From Branchinecta lynchi (lineage: Eukaryota > Arthropoda > Branchiopoda > Anostraca > Branchinectidae): a stretch of 64,000 bases of DNA. The stretch covers positions 20,974,030-21,038,029 of the forward strand of contig JAKZAP010000016.1 of assembly GCA_023053575.1 (NCBI GenBank). The letters run 5' to 3'. The position numbers were made by a program, and so were the translations under genes. This document shows, piece by piece, positions 30,451-41,400 of the stretch; the stretch's first letter is position 1; each line of letters opens with the position of its first letter. The notes below the pieces were generated by a model. It saw only the letters and a list, made by a program, of their open reading frames with translations. It ran no database searches and had not been told where the DNA came from.

Positions 30451-32780
30451 TGAATTGATATGCTGATACATTCGTTTCCAAGTACATCTTAGCATCATGA
30501 TGTGACGTCTGAACAAGGTAAAATAAATATTCTTTGAGCCCAAGCTGACTTTGAAACATTTATTCTTATTATTGCTGGAATCAAGGTAAAATACCTCTCT
30601 ACTTGATCCTTCAGTGTAGCCTGCCTTCTCACAGGGGTCTGATAGTCCTGGAGTACTTTCTTCCACTGCCTATTTCTTCAGTGAGTCAATTTCCATAACG
30701 CACCATCACTTTTCCCGGCCTCTTTCCATCTTTCATGAAAAATTATCAAACTGACCAAATCTCCTGACTTCATACCCCATTTTATTCTTAAAATACTAAC
30801 CCATTCGCCAGGTGCAGAGGTCAAGTCAACATATTCCGACTGCGGATTGCTGGGAAGATCTTGATCGAGAAGTCCGACATCATCTACTGCCGAGCTCTTT
30901 AAGCAATTTCCCATAGCCTACTGTTCAAGCCTACCTTCCAGTTCTTTTATTGATGGCAACCTAAAAATACTGAAGTTAGTCTTGTAACAATATACAACAG
31001 CCAAAGCCTAGTTCAGACTTCAGTTTTCTTTTTCTATAGCCATACTAATACAGGGCTTGATCGTAGTGCGTCTTGGATAGAGCAATTAACACTGCAAAGT
31101 GCCCTGCAAGAAAACACAATAAGCAGCGCTAATATCTCTTCCTATAAAAGTGTTCTACGTTGGATTTGGCAGTAGACTAGAGCACCCCCCCCCCAACAGA
31201 AACAATGCTTTGCTTTAATGAGCAATGATACCATGTAACATTTTTCTCCTGCTCCACTCAGGATTAATGAGGCATCATTTTGTGTCTAACGAATCCTTGG
31301 TTCAGAAATGTATTTCCTAAAACTTTTTTTTTCTTCTTGGATTACTTTTCATTACCAAATGACACTTCAACACTGTCCAATTTTATTTTATTTTTACTTT
31401 TCCATCCGAAAAAGATATAATGACATCCATGCCAAACAACCACTAAAAACACGAATAACAACAAACAAACAAAAAATTAACTATCTCTGGGAGGAACCCT
31501 CCTGCCATGGGAGTCATGGGACCATTAAATTTGTGGCATATCCCTACCACAATTCCCTGCTACCACAAACATAGGCCTCTTCATTCTTAGTTTTCTACTC
31601 CTTGAATTCAAGAGACTTCTTCACTGTAGTGATGCAATAGTTTTGTCTTTTGTATTTAGATATCCATTTTGTTCCTTGTTTTTCTCCATCTGTCTTCTTT
31701 TGATGGGAAATAAATATATACATACATAGCCTACTGTCTGTTGTGATTTTTTTTTAGAGGAAGAATTCTCCAGCCAACGTGAAGTTGAGTTCAATATTTC
31801 TAGGAAAACCAAAATAACTGACAACAAAACAAATAAATAAAGGATGTCAGGTCTTTCACAGAAATACAAACAGTATTTTCTAGGGGAAGATTGGGGAAAG
31901 CCACTGCTCAAGTTAATGTATCCAAATCAGGCTGGAAGCAAACAAAAGCCAATACAGATAGGCTACTTGCTAACTTTTGCCACCTCCCCCAAATTCACGT
32001 GCTCAGGAGAAAAGAATGATAAAAGTAGCACCCTAGTGAGATATCTTTCAAGAATGATTTATCCTCTCTAGGGAAAGCATAAGGGAAACCACAGCTGAAA
32101 GTAAAGTATCAAGTTAAGTTGACGGTTCACAATGCAACAAAACACTTCCTAATTATGGTTATCACTTGCAGTATTTTGTTAGTAGTATTTTTTTTGGCGA
32201 GATTGTTGTATCTTTATCATAGGTTTTTGGTTTGGCATTTTGGATATTTTCCAGTAAGATAAGAAGATAGTTCTTCAAATAATTAATACTGAAGGATTGA
32301 GGATCTGTAACACCCAAATTCCCATGCATAGTCGACCTTTTCACCCTGAGTGGGGGATAGCCCTGCTAATGCGGATAACGCCGAAAATGCAGGGTCCTAG
32401 TGAGATAATAACAATGACACTGACAAATAGATTGCCAGCTTAAACGGATAGATAGATTTCGCAGTTATTTTTCTCTAAACTACGATGGTAAAATATTGAG
32501 GTTGTCAATATATGCAAAATAAACTCCAAAAAAGATTAAGAATTTTAAAAAAAGAATTTCATCTTAGGAAGGATGAAGGAACTGCCAACTTAGGATGCAA
32601 AACTTTTGGTGGTATATTGTAAAGAGAGTACATTAACAAATGTGATAGCAACTTATGCTGGCAGGTTTTATGGCAAAATCAGAACCCAGATCTTACAGGC
32701 TAAATAGATCTTAAAAAGAAATAAAACTAGCTTAAAAGAGACAAATTGGCATGGAAATGATGCATTGAGTTATTCATATA
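30450..32780. other. Intergenic, no recognised gene
   Basis: A 36-nt tail of the hammerhead repeat (aaatattctttgagcccaag...) is at 30524-30560. The rest is AT-rich with frames under 100 codons. I find no family motif and no repeat. Confidence 0.35.
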
Positions 32781-32790
32781 TACCACCAAC

Positions 32791-33175
32791 CAGGGGCATC
32801 ACGACAGGGATGGAGGGGGGGGGATGCCCCTCCCCAAAAAAGCCAGTCGGTAAAAAATAACCGAGTCGGCACGAAGCACCACAATTTTTCTTCAAAACAG
32901 TTGATTTTTTTCACAAAAACAGTCGTTTTCTCTGACAACAGTCGTTTTCTCTGACAACAGTCGTTTTCTCTGAAAACAGTTGTTTTCTCTGAAAACCTGT
33001 CAATTTTTCGTCAAAACAGACGATTTTTCTGAAAATATCTCGATTTTTTTTCAAAACTGTTGTTTTTCTCTTGGAACCAGTTTTTTTTTCTACAAAGACA
33101 GTCTGTAAAATTTACCAGCCAATCAGTAAATGCCTTGTCCCCCCCCCCAAACATTTTAGCTATTAACAGCTCTTG
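32791..33175 (+). mobile_element. hAT-like MITE, family D, copy 3, complete with 8-bp duplication
   Basis: Perfect flanks CCACCAAC (32783-32790 and 33176-33183). The left end is caggggcatcacgac; the right is attttagctattaacagctcttg. The interior holds a local expansion of a 20-nt unit, cagtcgttttctctgacaa, three to four times at 32930-32995. Confidence 0.9.
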
Positions 33176-33183
33176 CCACCAAC

Positions 33184-34078
33184 CGAAAGGGACTCAGCTA
33201 TCTGCCTTGGAAGTGGTGCCCCTCTTTTTTCATGTTTGAACATGGAATAAACATATCGGACAGCTACTGGATATTCACCAATGGTAAAAACTGGTAAAAA
33301 ATACTTAATTCGATATGCTTTTAGTTACTAACAGATGCAATCCAGTTGTTTGAACAGGTTTATGTTGTCAAACACGAATGAAATACAGTAGAGGTATGCT
33401 TATGTGAACGTTTGTTGATATTGGACTTTGCCATTTTCATGTTTCATGCACTTGCTGTGTCTAAAGCTAACTACCAGTTAGCAAAAGGAGGTAATTAAGG
33501 GTATCTAAAACCACATGAATAGGTATTTTGGACCTTCATCCTACCATTTACCTCCAAACTGCGTTGTTCATTTTAAAGAAACTGTTCACATAAACATACC
33601 TCTGGGCTCTACTACTGTTTACTATGTATGAGTAAATATTTGTGCACAAGTATTCAAACAAAAGTCAATGCCAGATATTTCTGGACCAGTGTGACATTTT
33701 ACTAATTCCACAGACTTTGATATGTTAGCCCTCTTCAACAGAAACACTGGCCTTTTCTTGGAAATGTATTGCTTCATAGAACCTTTTCTAGACAATAGAA
33801 AACTAAAATGTTGCCATCCTTTAATCAGAATTTTCTTTCGTCGGAAGGCTACAGCATTGCCAAAAGCTGGTGCCAGTTTAGTTCAGGACTGAACTAAACT
33901 GGCATTTCAAATTTGTGGCTATTCTAAATTGTTTTTGTAGGTGCCTTGGCCGCGAATGTTTGTGAAAATTAAATAAATTTGATTTTTTTTGTCAACGTGT
34001 TCAGATTCCGATATGCTCGAACTTCAAGTTTTACCTTAACTTGAATTAAAATGATGACACAACAGTGTCAGTAGCCTA
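33184..34078. other. Intergenic, no recognised gene
   Basis: A short inverted repeat around gccagtttagttcagg / cctgaactaaactggc is at 33868-33903. Otherwise nothing is supported. Confidence 0.35.
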
Positions 34079-34082
34079 CGTA

Positions 34083-34570
34083 AGGCATTTTTCTGTGCTC
34101 CCACAAACAGTTTGTGGGTCGATTGTGGCTTGAAAAGTGTCTTTCCCCGGCCTTTTGTGTGGCCCACAAGTGTGTTTCCGCAACCAACAAGATTTTCGTG
34201 GCTCGCTTTATGGCTCAAATTTGACCAACAACTGATGAAGTGATTGTTGATTTGGTGGGTCGGAGAATTCAAATTAAGCAGCAAAATATTGTCTAAACAA
34301 TAAAGCTACCTACTTTTTCAAGCATATAGACTTAAAACTGAGGATACATTTTGCACAGAATGGTAAGGAAAGAAGTCTGGAGTTCTATCCACTGAGATTT
34401 TAAATGAATTTTATTTTTATTTTCAGACATTTAAAATTACCACCAAAATAATAGACAAATGGCATTTCCGCAAGTTTCAACTAGTGGCTCTACTGAGTGG
34501 CACACAATCGCATTTCCACGACAAACATTCAGAAGTGTGTGGCCCATAATTGTGTCGTGGAATAAGTCCT
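34083..34570. mobile_element. Harbinger-like MITE, copy 2
   Basis: The left end is aggcatttttctgtgctcc (inverted relative to the copy at 20035), and the right end is cgtggaataagtcct. The flanking triplets are GTA and CTA. It shares acaaacagtttgtgggtcga, gtggcccacaag and aaacattcagaagtgtgtgg with 20035-20649. Confidence 0.7.
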
Positions 34571-34995
34571 CTAGTCCTGTTCTGGACAAACATGATCTAT
34601 TCAAACTTCTGCCTAAAAAAGTTAAGAGGAAAGATCAATGCAGACCTAGACTCCTATTGTAGCTGTCAAGAAAGGCACCCTGATTACCTAGGATAAATTA
34701 ATGCCAAATTCTAGGTTGGATACCCCTCCTGGGCTCCTGTACTGCCTCTTTAAACCGCCCAAATCATTAAAAATTTACTTGTAGTATTAACTCCAAGTAA
34801 AGCTCATCTATTTATTTACTTCTTTAATAGTTTCTACTTTTCCTTCTCCTTTCTCTGAAAACTTATACCTTTCAGTTCAGTGCAGTTTTGTCGCGCCATC
34901 TATCATCTATCAAAGGTGAAGTGTTGATTGACGATTTGTTGGATATTGGGAAAGTTTCCAGAAATTTTCGTTTCAATTGAAAACTTTACTTATTG

Positions 34996-36833
34996 TGTTG
35001 CGAGAGCAACACTTTGGTTTTGTCGTGTTTTTTCTTCTTCTTTTTTCCCCTTAGTACCCCGATTTGCGCTTATTCTCAGAAAGTGGTAAGGCCGGTAAGG
35101 GTCTAACCTGTGCGGTTTTTACGGAAAGTGTAGACCTTAGGCCGGATTGATGAATATGACACTACATTTTGGGAAGCTCCGTATAACTCTTGCCTGGGGA
35201 CAAAAAGGATGTTTTTTGCTTGTAATTGAGCCTCAGCCTACAGTGTGCGAACAAAAGTGGAGCTTTATAGCCTATGTCTGAGAGGACTATAAGCCAAGCT
35301 TTCGTTTCATCAAACCATGTTTCTGCTTTGTGGAAAGCTCGGTTCTAGCAGAGAGACAAACAAGCACCAGTTTTGAACTGGAGATGGACTAAAATCCATA
35401 AGTTCGAAATATGTGGGGCAGTTCCTTGGCCCCACAGCCAATACATCTTCTTTGAGTGATAAATAGAAAATATTACAGAATAAAAAAAAGTGTAATTTTC
35501 CCACGGGTCCGACAGTGCTGCCATCTATGTTTCTACCCGTTTCTGTTTGTGTATGTGATCAGCTGAGTTTATCAGTCTACTTCTTCACTTGGGAGCGAGG
35601 AAGATAAATGAAATCAGATGGGTCTCTTAAACTTTAAAAGTTTTCTCACTGCTGAAGAAATTAGAGCTTATCCTTTGCTCCTTTCTAAGTGGTGAAATTA
35701 GAAAGTTGGCCTACTGCAAAAAAAATCAACTTTTGAACTAATACAGATAGAATTTGTTTTTCGACGTCATTCGGTAGATCTCGATGAGCTGATCAAAGTA
35801 TATGCCAACTGTTTTTGGTACAAAAATTCCTTCATGAGATAGAACAGTTTGAAAGTTTGGAGGGGTTGACAACTTCAGTAGTGAGGTACACACTGAAACT
35901 AAAATCCCAATCGTGAGACATGTAGGGTACTTGCAAGCAACAGTCTGCTGTTAGAACATAATCATCTTCAGCGATGAGGTGTTAGCAATGTTGGTAGTTA
36001 GTGTACCTACTAATCCTATTATTTCTTTCCTGTGTATTTGATCGTGAGAACCATGTGGTACCATGTCTATCAAGGGGATATGGACTTGTAAGTATGAATT
36101 GGTTGCTAGACGAGGTTCATGGGGGCTAGAAACTTGTGAAAATTGGTGCCTATTTTTTTATCTAGATAAATCAGAGGGTAAGAAAATTTAGTCTCCTTGG
36201 TCTATATTGTAACATGGAGTGTAACAACTTTAGAAGTAGGGTACAAACTCAAACAAGGAATAGACGGAGCCCAATTGTGAGACATGTCAGGGACTTGTAA
36301 CTCTTGTAAGTAACAATTCGGGTACCGAGGGGGGGAGCTGTATGGGGTTTCCAGAATCCCATGATCGTGAGTTAAGGTACTTCCAGATGTGCAAGGACGA
36401 TAAAACTATGCTGGAGCATTAGAAACTTGACATCGTTGGGTTAGACATCGTCAATCTCCGGTCCGACCATCCCTTAAATAACTCATCTTAACCGATGTAA
36501 AATTGTTAACTTTAAATCGGGGCGCAGCTAACTACAGCTTTAACGATCGTTAACTTTTCCCAGTTCTACGATTGTTAACTTTTTTGCAACGATGCTCACC
36601 GACCATCGTTACAAAATAGTTAACAATCGTTAAGCTCAGGAACGGAAATTGTAGGTGGGCGGAGCTTAAATTTTGAAATCAGAAACGTGGAACGATAGTT
36701 AAGTTGGGGAACGCAACCTGGGAAAATTTAACGATTGTTAAAACTACAGTTACCTCCGCCCCGAAGTAAAGTTAAAGATTGTTAACAATTGTTAAGTTGG
36801 GGGAGCGCAACCCAAAGTGTTGCTCTCGCAACA
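34996..36833. mobile_element. 1.8-kb region bounded by TGTTGCGAGAGCAACACTTTGG inverted repeats
   Basis: tgttgcgagagcaacacttt (34996 on) is mirrored at aaagtgttgctctcgcaaca (36814-36833). No coding frame fits inside. The interior holds a G-rich unit like those at 3105-4740 (36320-36420) and a dense run of gttaac palindromes at 36500-36800. It may be one non-autonomous element or two half-copies facing each other; no target duplication is clear. Confidence 0.55.
36500..36800. repeat. GTTAAC/TAACGATTGTTA palindrome cluster
   Basis: About ten copies of variants of aacgattgttaact occur in both orientations within 300 bp, including gatcgttaac, gattgttaac, aatagttaacaatcgttaag and aagattgttaacaattg. 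The arrangement would form extended hairpins. Confidence 0.6.
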
Positions 36834-36900
36834 TTTTAGTCGGCGAAGCCGAACAAAGGTTGCTGCAAAACTTCACGTTGGCCAGGCAACGTAGATCTAA

Positions 36901-38085
36901 TTTTTGGGATCCCAAAACGTAAGTAGAGGGATACCTATGACATCGCAAAAGTTGTCTGTCTGTCCGCCCGTCCGTCTGTCCGTCTGTGCGCACTATAACT
37001 CTCGAAGGGAATGAGATATTTTGATGAATCTTGGTGTGAAGATTCTTTGGGTCAAGAGTAAGGTCTAGTTCGTAGATTGGCTCTGTAGTCCTACATTTAG
37101 GGGTGGGGGAGGGGTAAATATTCTTTGAGCCCAATCTGACTTTGAAACATTTATTCCAACAAAGTTTTCAATCGTAGCTGACATATCCGTTGAAAACTTT
37201 GTTGGAATAAAAGGTGGGGGAGGGGGTTTAAATTAAGGGGCAAAGGAAATATTTGTAAACAGATAATGTGATAGTCGATTATGGAGTAAGAAGACATGCT
37301 GAACACGATAATGAAAACCATTTTGTCATTGGGTAAGTAGCTCGACCGGAATCCGGCCGAAATCGGAAAGTCCGTTAAAAGTAAAAGTTTTATTTGAATT
37401 TGATTAGATGTTTGATCTGGGGGTAGGGAAACATGCTGAACTCGACGGTGAAAACCATTTTCTTGCCAGATACGTAGTTCGCCCGGAATCCGGCCAAAAC
37501 CGGAAAGTTTGTTAAAAGTAAAAGTTTTATTTGGAGTTGATTAGATGTTCAATTTAGGGGTAAGAAAACATGCTGAAGACTTCTGTGAAAACAGTTTTCT
37601 ACCCGGACAAGTAGTTCGCCCGGAATCCGTCCGAAACCGTAAAATTATTAAAAGTTAAAGTTTTATTTGTAGTTGATTAGATATCCGATTTAGGGGGTAG
37701 AAGAAATGCTGAATCCGTGTATCACAATAATTTTTTACTCGACATAAATTTCGACCGGAATCCGGCTGGAGCCGGAAAATTTGTTATAAGTTAAATTTTT
37801 ATTTGAAGTTGATTAAATGTTCAGTATTGGGGAAAGAAGATACGCTGAGTTCGTTTTTGAGCTTTTTTTTTCGCCGGACAAGTAGTTCAAACAGATATGA
37901 CTTATAGGGGTAAACACACATGCTGACTCCATATCTGAACTTGGTTTTCTCAGATGATTATCTATTTGGCCTTAATCTGTTTCTGAATATTAATAGTAAA
38001 AACGTTCAAGTAGACTGTTGAAGACTGGATCTGGCGAAGACAAGACCCAAATGTCTGGATCAGATATTGAATTTTTGGGATCCCA
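36901..38085 (+). repeat. GGGATCCC element, complete, with a nested hammerhead-repeat fragment
   Basis: The left end tttttgggatcccaaaacgt and right end gaatttttgggatccca bound leader, about five ~130-bp units (CCGGAATCCGG type at 37344, 37488, 37618 and 37753) and the tail ctggcgaagacaagacccaa. A 94-bp insertion at 37112-37205 carries the hammerhead-family terminus taaatattctttgagccc. The element ends about 300 bp before the eif3g start codon. Confidence 0.85.
37112..37205 (+). mobile_element. Minimal Penelope-type insertion with 13-bp duplication
   Basis: The insertion runs from taaatattctttgagcccaa to actttgttggaataaaa. On each side is GGTGGGGGAGGGG, which occurs once at this point in related elements. 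It contains two facing arms (aacaaagttttcaa / ttgaaaactttgtt) around tcgtagctgacatatccg and no ribozyme core. Confidence 0.7.
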
Positions 38086-38383
38086 TCGAAACCTTTGGTC
38101 TTGTTATTCTACTTGCTCAATATAATAACAACAATATTTATCGTCCTTGTATTTTCTCAACCGAAATGAGGAGAAAACTTGTTTGGCCCAGTCGCCAGAT
38201 GACCGGCCGACATGTCTCTCTGGGATTTCAACGGCACAACGGCTACTTAGAAAAGAAGAAGAAGAAAGTAAGTGGTGTGCAAATTTCTTGTGTTCTGATT
38301 TGGAATTAAAAATTCTGACCTAGCCTACTTCTAGCTTCTTGCCAGCCAAAATCATTAAAAGAATAAATTAGTCATTTTAAAAT

Positions 38384-38400
38384 ATGCCAGTTCCTGAAGG
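38384..38400 (+). CDS. eif3g: eif3g exon 1 coding part
   Basis: ATGCCAGTTCCTGAAGG followed by donor gtaagt. It gives MPVPE plus two bases of Gly, completed by the first base of the exon at 42134. Seventeen bases are little evidence alone, but phase, donor and the family's N-terminal layout agree. The transcription start is not placed. Confidence 0.8.
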
Positions 38401-41400
38401 GTAAGTTCAGTTCCTTATATAAAATTCAGTAGCCCATGATAAGAGTAAGAGGTTTTCTAGAAATCTCAGCCTATCCACACAAGACTCAAATGACACTACC
38501 CTGAACCAGCTCTAGTTTGTAATATAGCGATTATTTCCTCTTTAGTCAAGCGTAATCCAGGCCTAGTCCGGGTCTAACTGTCAACCTCAGACTTGGAAAC
38601 CCCAGCAAAGTCGAGATATTTTTAAATTTTAATAGAGGACTGTCCAAGACCTTAATCTAAAGCTTGTGGCTCTACAAAGCTTACCAGCTCAGACTACCAC
38701 AAACCCCTGATTTTGGGAAAGCCTACGCCCATAGATGCAAATGTCAATAGGCTACCTCAATTTTATCTTGCAAAAATTGCAAACATTCGCCAAAAAATTG
38801 CAAAACAAAAAAAACTGAAAAATCAGATGCTGAGCTTGAGTATAGTGTCTGTAAAAATTTTCATCTGTGTCAGACCAGTCTACCACAAATCCCTGATTTT
38901 GGGAAAGCCTATGCCAAACGCTGGGTATGTCCAGCGTTTGGTATACCCTATGCCTAACGCTGGATACACTATGCCAAATGCTGGATACTGTGACCCAATA
39001 AAATATTGATGATTTGAGTGAAGCTCAGAAATCAACCAATCAGAACTCATCTGTAGTGAGGTAGGTCAGGGTTAGGGTGCCAACACCTATCCAATGTTTG
39101 GCATAGGGTATCCAGCGTTAGGCATAGGCTATGCCAAACGTTAGATATACCCAGCGTTTGGCATAGGGTACCCAAAAATCAGGGATTTGTGGTTGACTGT
39201 GTCAGACCACAACCAGGAACTCACTCAAGATTATGCTTTCACCCCATATAACTTCATCAGCAGTATCTCTCTGCCAGCTCTCTGCAAGTGAGCAGAACAA
39301 CCCTGTGGCAGTGGTTTGCTCACTAACACTCAGATCACTTTCTCTGTACATAGGGTTCAGAACATTCTGAACCTTGGTGGCTAGATGAATTGTTTTTACG
39401 CAGAATTCCTTTACTGCTAACTAGAATCCTTTTGGCTGCCACTTCTTCAGTTTTCCGTCAACGAGGGATTTTTTTAACATAAAATTTCCCTTGAAAACAT
39501 TGTTGAATGCTCAAACAAAGGAGTTTTGAGTCCCGGTGCCCCTTCCCCTCCCTCCCCCTTAAGAATAATGAATAAACCTAGTAAGAAGTTGTTAATTTGA
39601 GGCTGGACCCATAATTTCTCTTGTGACAAGTTCATGACTTTCACTTCTTTATTGATTATTATGGTGGGTTTTCGTAAGAAATAAAAATAACTGACATAGA
39701 ACAAGTTCACATGAGTGTCATGCATCTCCTTGACAGACCTCCAGCACCCGGTCACATGACAGAGCAGAACAATTATACCGCACCAGAAACCTGAGGATTT
39801 TTTCTAAGTGAGAAACCCCTTTTAATATGTCAGACATCGTTTCCGCTAAACTTAATCTACAGAGGAGTTAAAGGTAGGTTATTTCTGACGTTCGTCAAGT
39901 TCGATCAATACAAGAATCTAATTTGCAAGACAAACAAGAAGTTCGGTCTTCTGGATATCAAACTGCGGCCCCTCCCCTGATGATCCTGTTTTTTCTAACC
40001 TGGTAATCAAATAAAATACAATAACTAGTTACAAATAAAAAACTCTTTCTTTTCCTATCATGTGTGTCCTTCGTACCTAAATCAAACTCTAATTGCCTTC
40101 AAATGCAATGCAACCCTTGACTAACCTGACTCATCCCAGTTATCCATCAAAGCTGCAAAGAATTGCCACCCTACAAATCAGAATTGCCACCCTACAAATC
40201 TGTTTGCACATAGCTGCATGCTGCGTTTGGACATGTTGCGTAGTAAGGGGGCATGAATTCCTGAAAATTGCAAAAATTCTCCATATTTTTCAATTTTTCC
40301 ATATTTTTCAGTTTTGCAAAATATTTCAGTTTTTCGGAATATTCGAGAGGCCTCCGAATATTTCAGTTTTGCAAATATTCGATTGAATTTTTTTATTGAA
40401 AATTCGCTTTTTACATCTATACCTATGCCAAACGCTGGGTATATCTAGCATTTGGTGAATTCTATGCCTAATGCTGGATACAGTCCTTAGGCATTTCTCT
40501 GTGCTCCCAGAAACTGATTGTGGCTCAAAAAGAGCGTTTCCACTGCCTTTTGTATGGCCCAGTTTGTGTCCGCAACCAACAAGATTTTTGTGGCTCATTT
40601 TGTGGCTCTAATTCAACAAACAACTGCAGAGGTGATTGTCGATCATGTGGCTCGAATTTGGTGGGAATTCAGATTTAGCAGAAAAATAATATCAGAACAA
40701 TAAAATTACAAACTTTCTCAAGAATGTAGACATGCAACTTAAGATCCTTTTTGCATGGATGGTAAGGCTGAAAGCCTGGAGTTCTATTTATTGAGATTCT
40801 TATGTGATTTTTATTCAGACATTAAAACTTATACAACCCTAAAAATAGACAAAACGGCGTTTCCGCGAGTTTAAACTTGGGGCTAGACTGTGGCACACAA
40901 TCGCTTTTCCACGAAAAACATCAGAAGTTTGTGGCCCACAGTTGTGTAACAGAAAAAAGCTTTATACCACTGCTTCAATCTCCTACCTTGGAGATTTGTC
41001 CTGATCTTGCCACTATTGTGATTTCCTACCTGTGAGGTTTCCTCTGATCTTGCTGTTAAGTAATCTCCTGAAGCTAAGGTTGTTCCTAGTGTTTACATAA
41101 CCTGCTACAGGAGTGTTGCATGAAGCTGCCACCCTAAACTCCTATTTTGGGGAAATGACTTAGGGAAAAAGAGTAAAGGTTGAAATAAAATTCAGTGGAG
41201 TATCCTGAAAGTAAGCTTAGAACCTTCGCTTTCTGCTGGTACCATAGTTTACTTGTAATTGTTCAAGACTAAGCTGGAGAACACAAAAGAATATAGGCAC
41301 CCAAGTGATCATGAAGTCGCCCACTTTGCTAAAAATGGTATTTTGCTACATGGTGAAGTTAGAAGCCAGCTGTTTGGTCAGAGAGGTTCCTTGACCTTTT

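Noticed and set aside
38067..38309. 80-codon frame ending in a lysine run before gtaagt, as a possible first coding exon
   Set aside because: It begins inside the tail of a GGGATCCC element and has no family match; the eif3g start at 38384 explains the locus. A 5' UTR exon remains possible.
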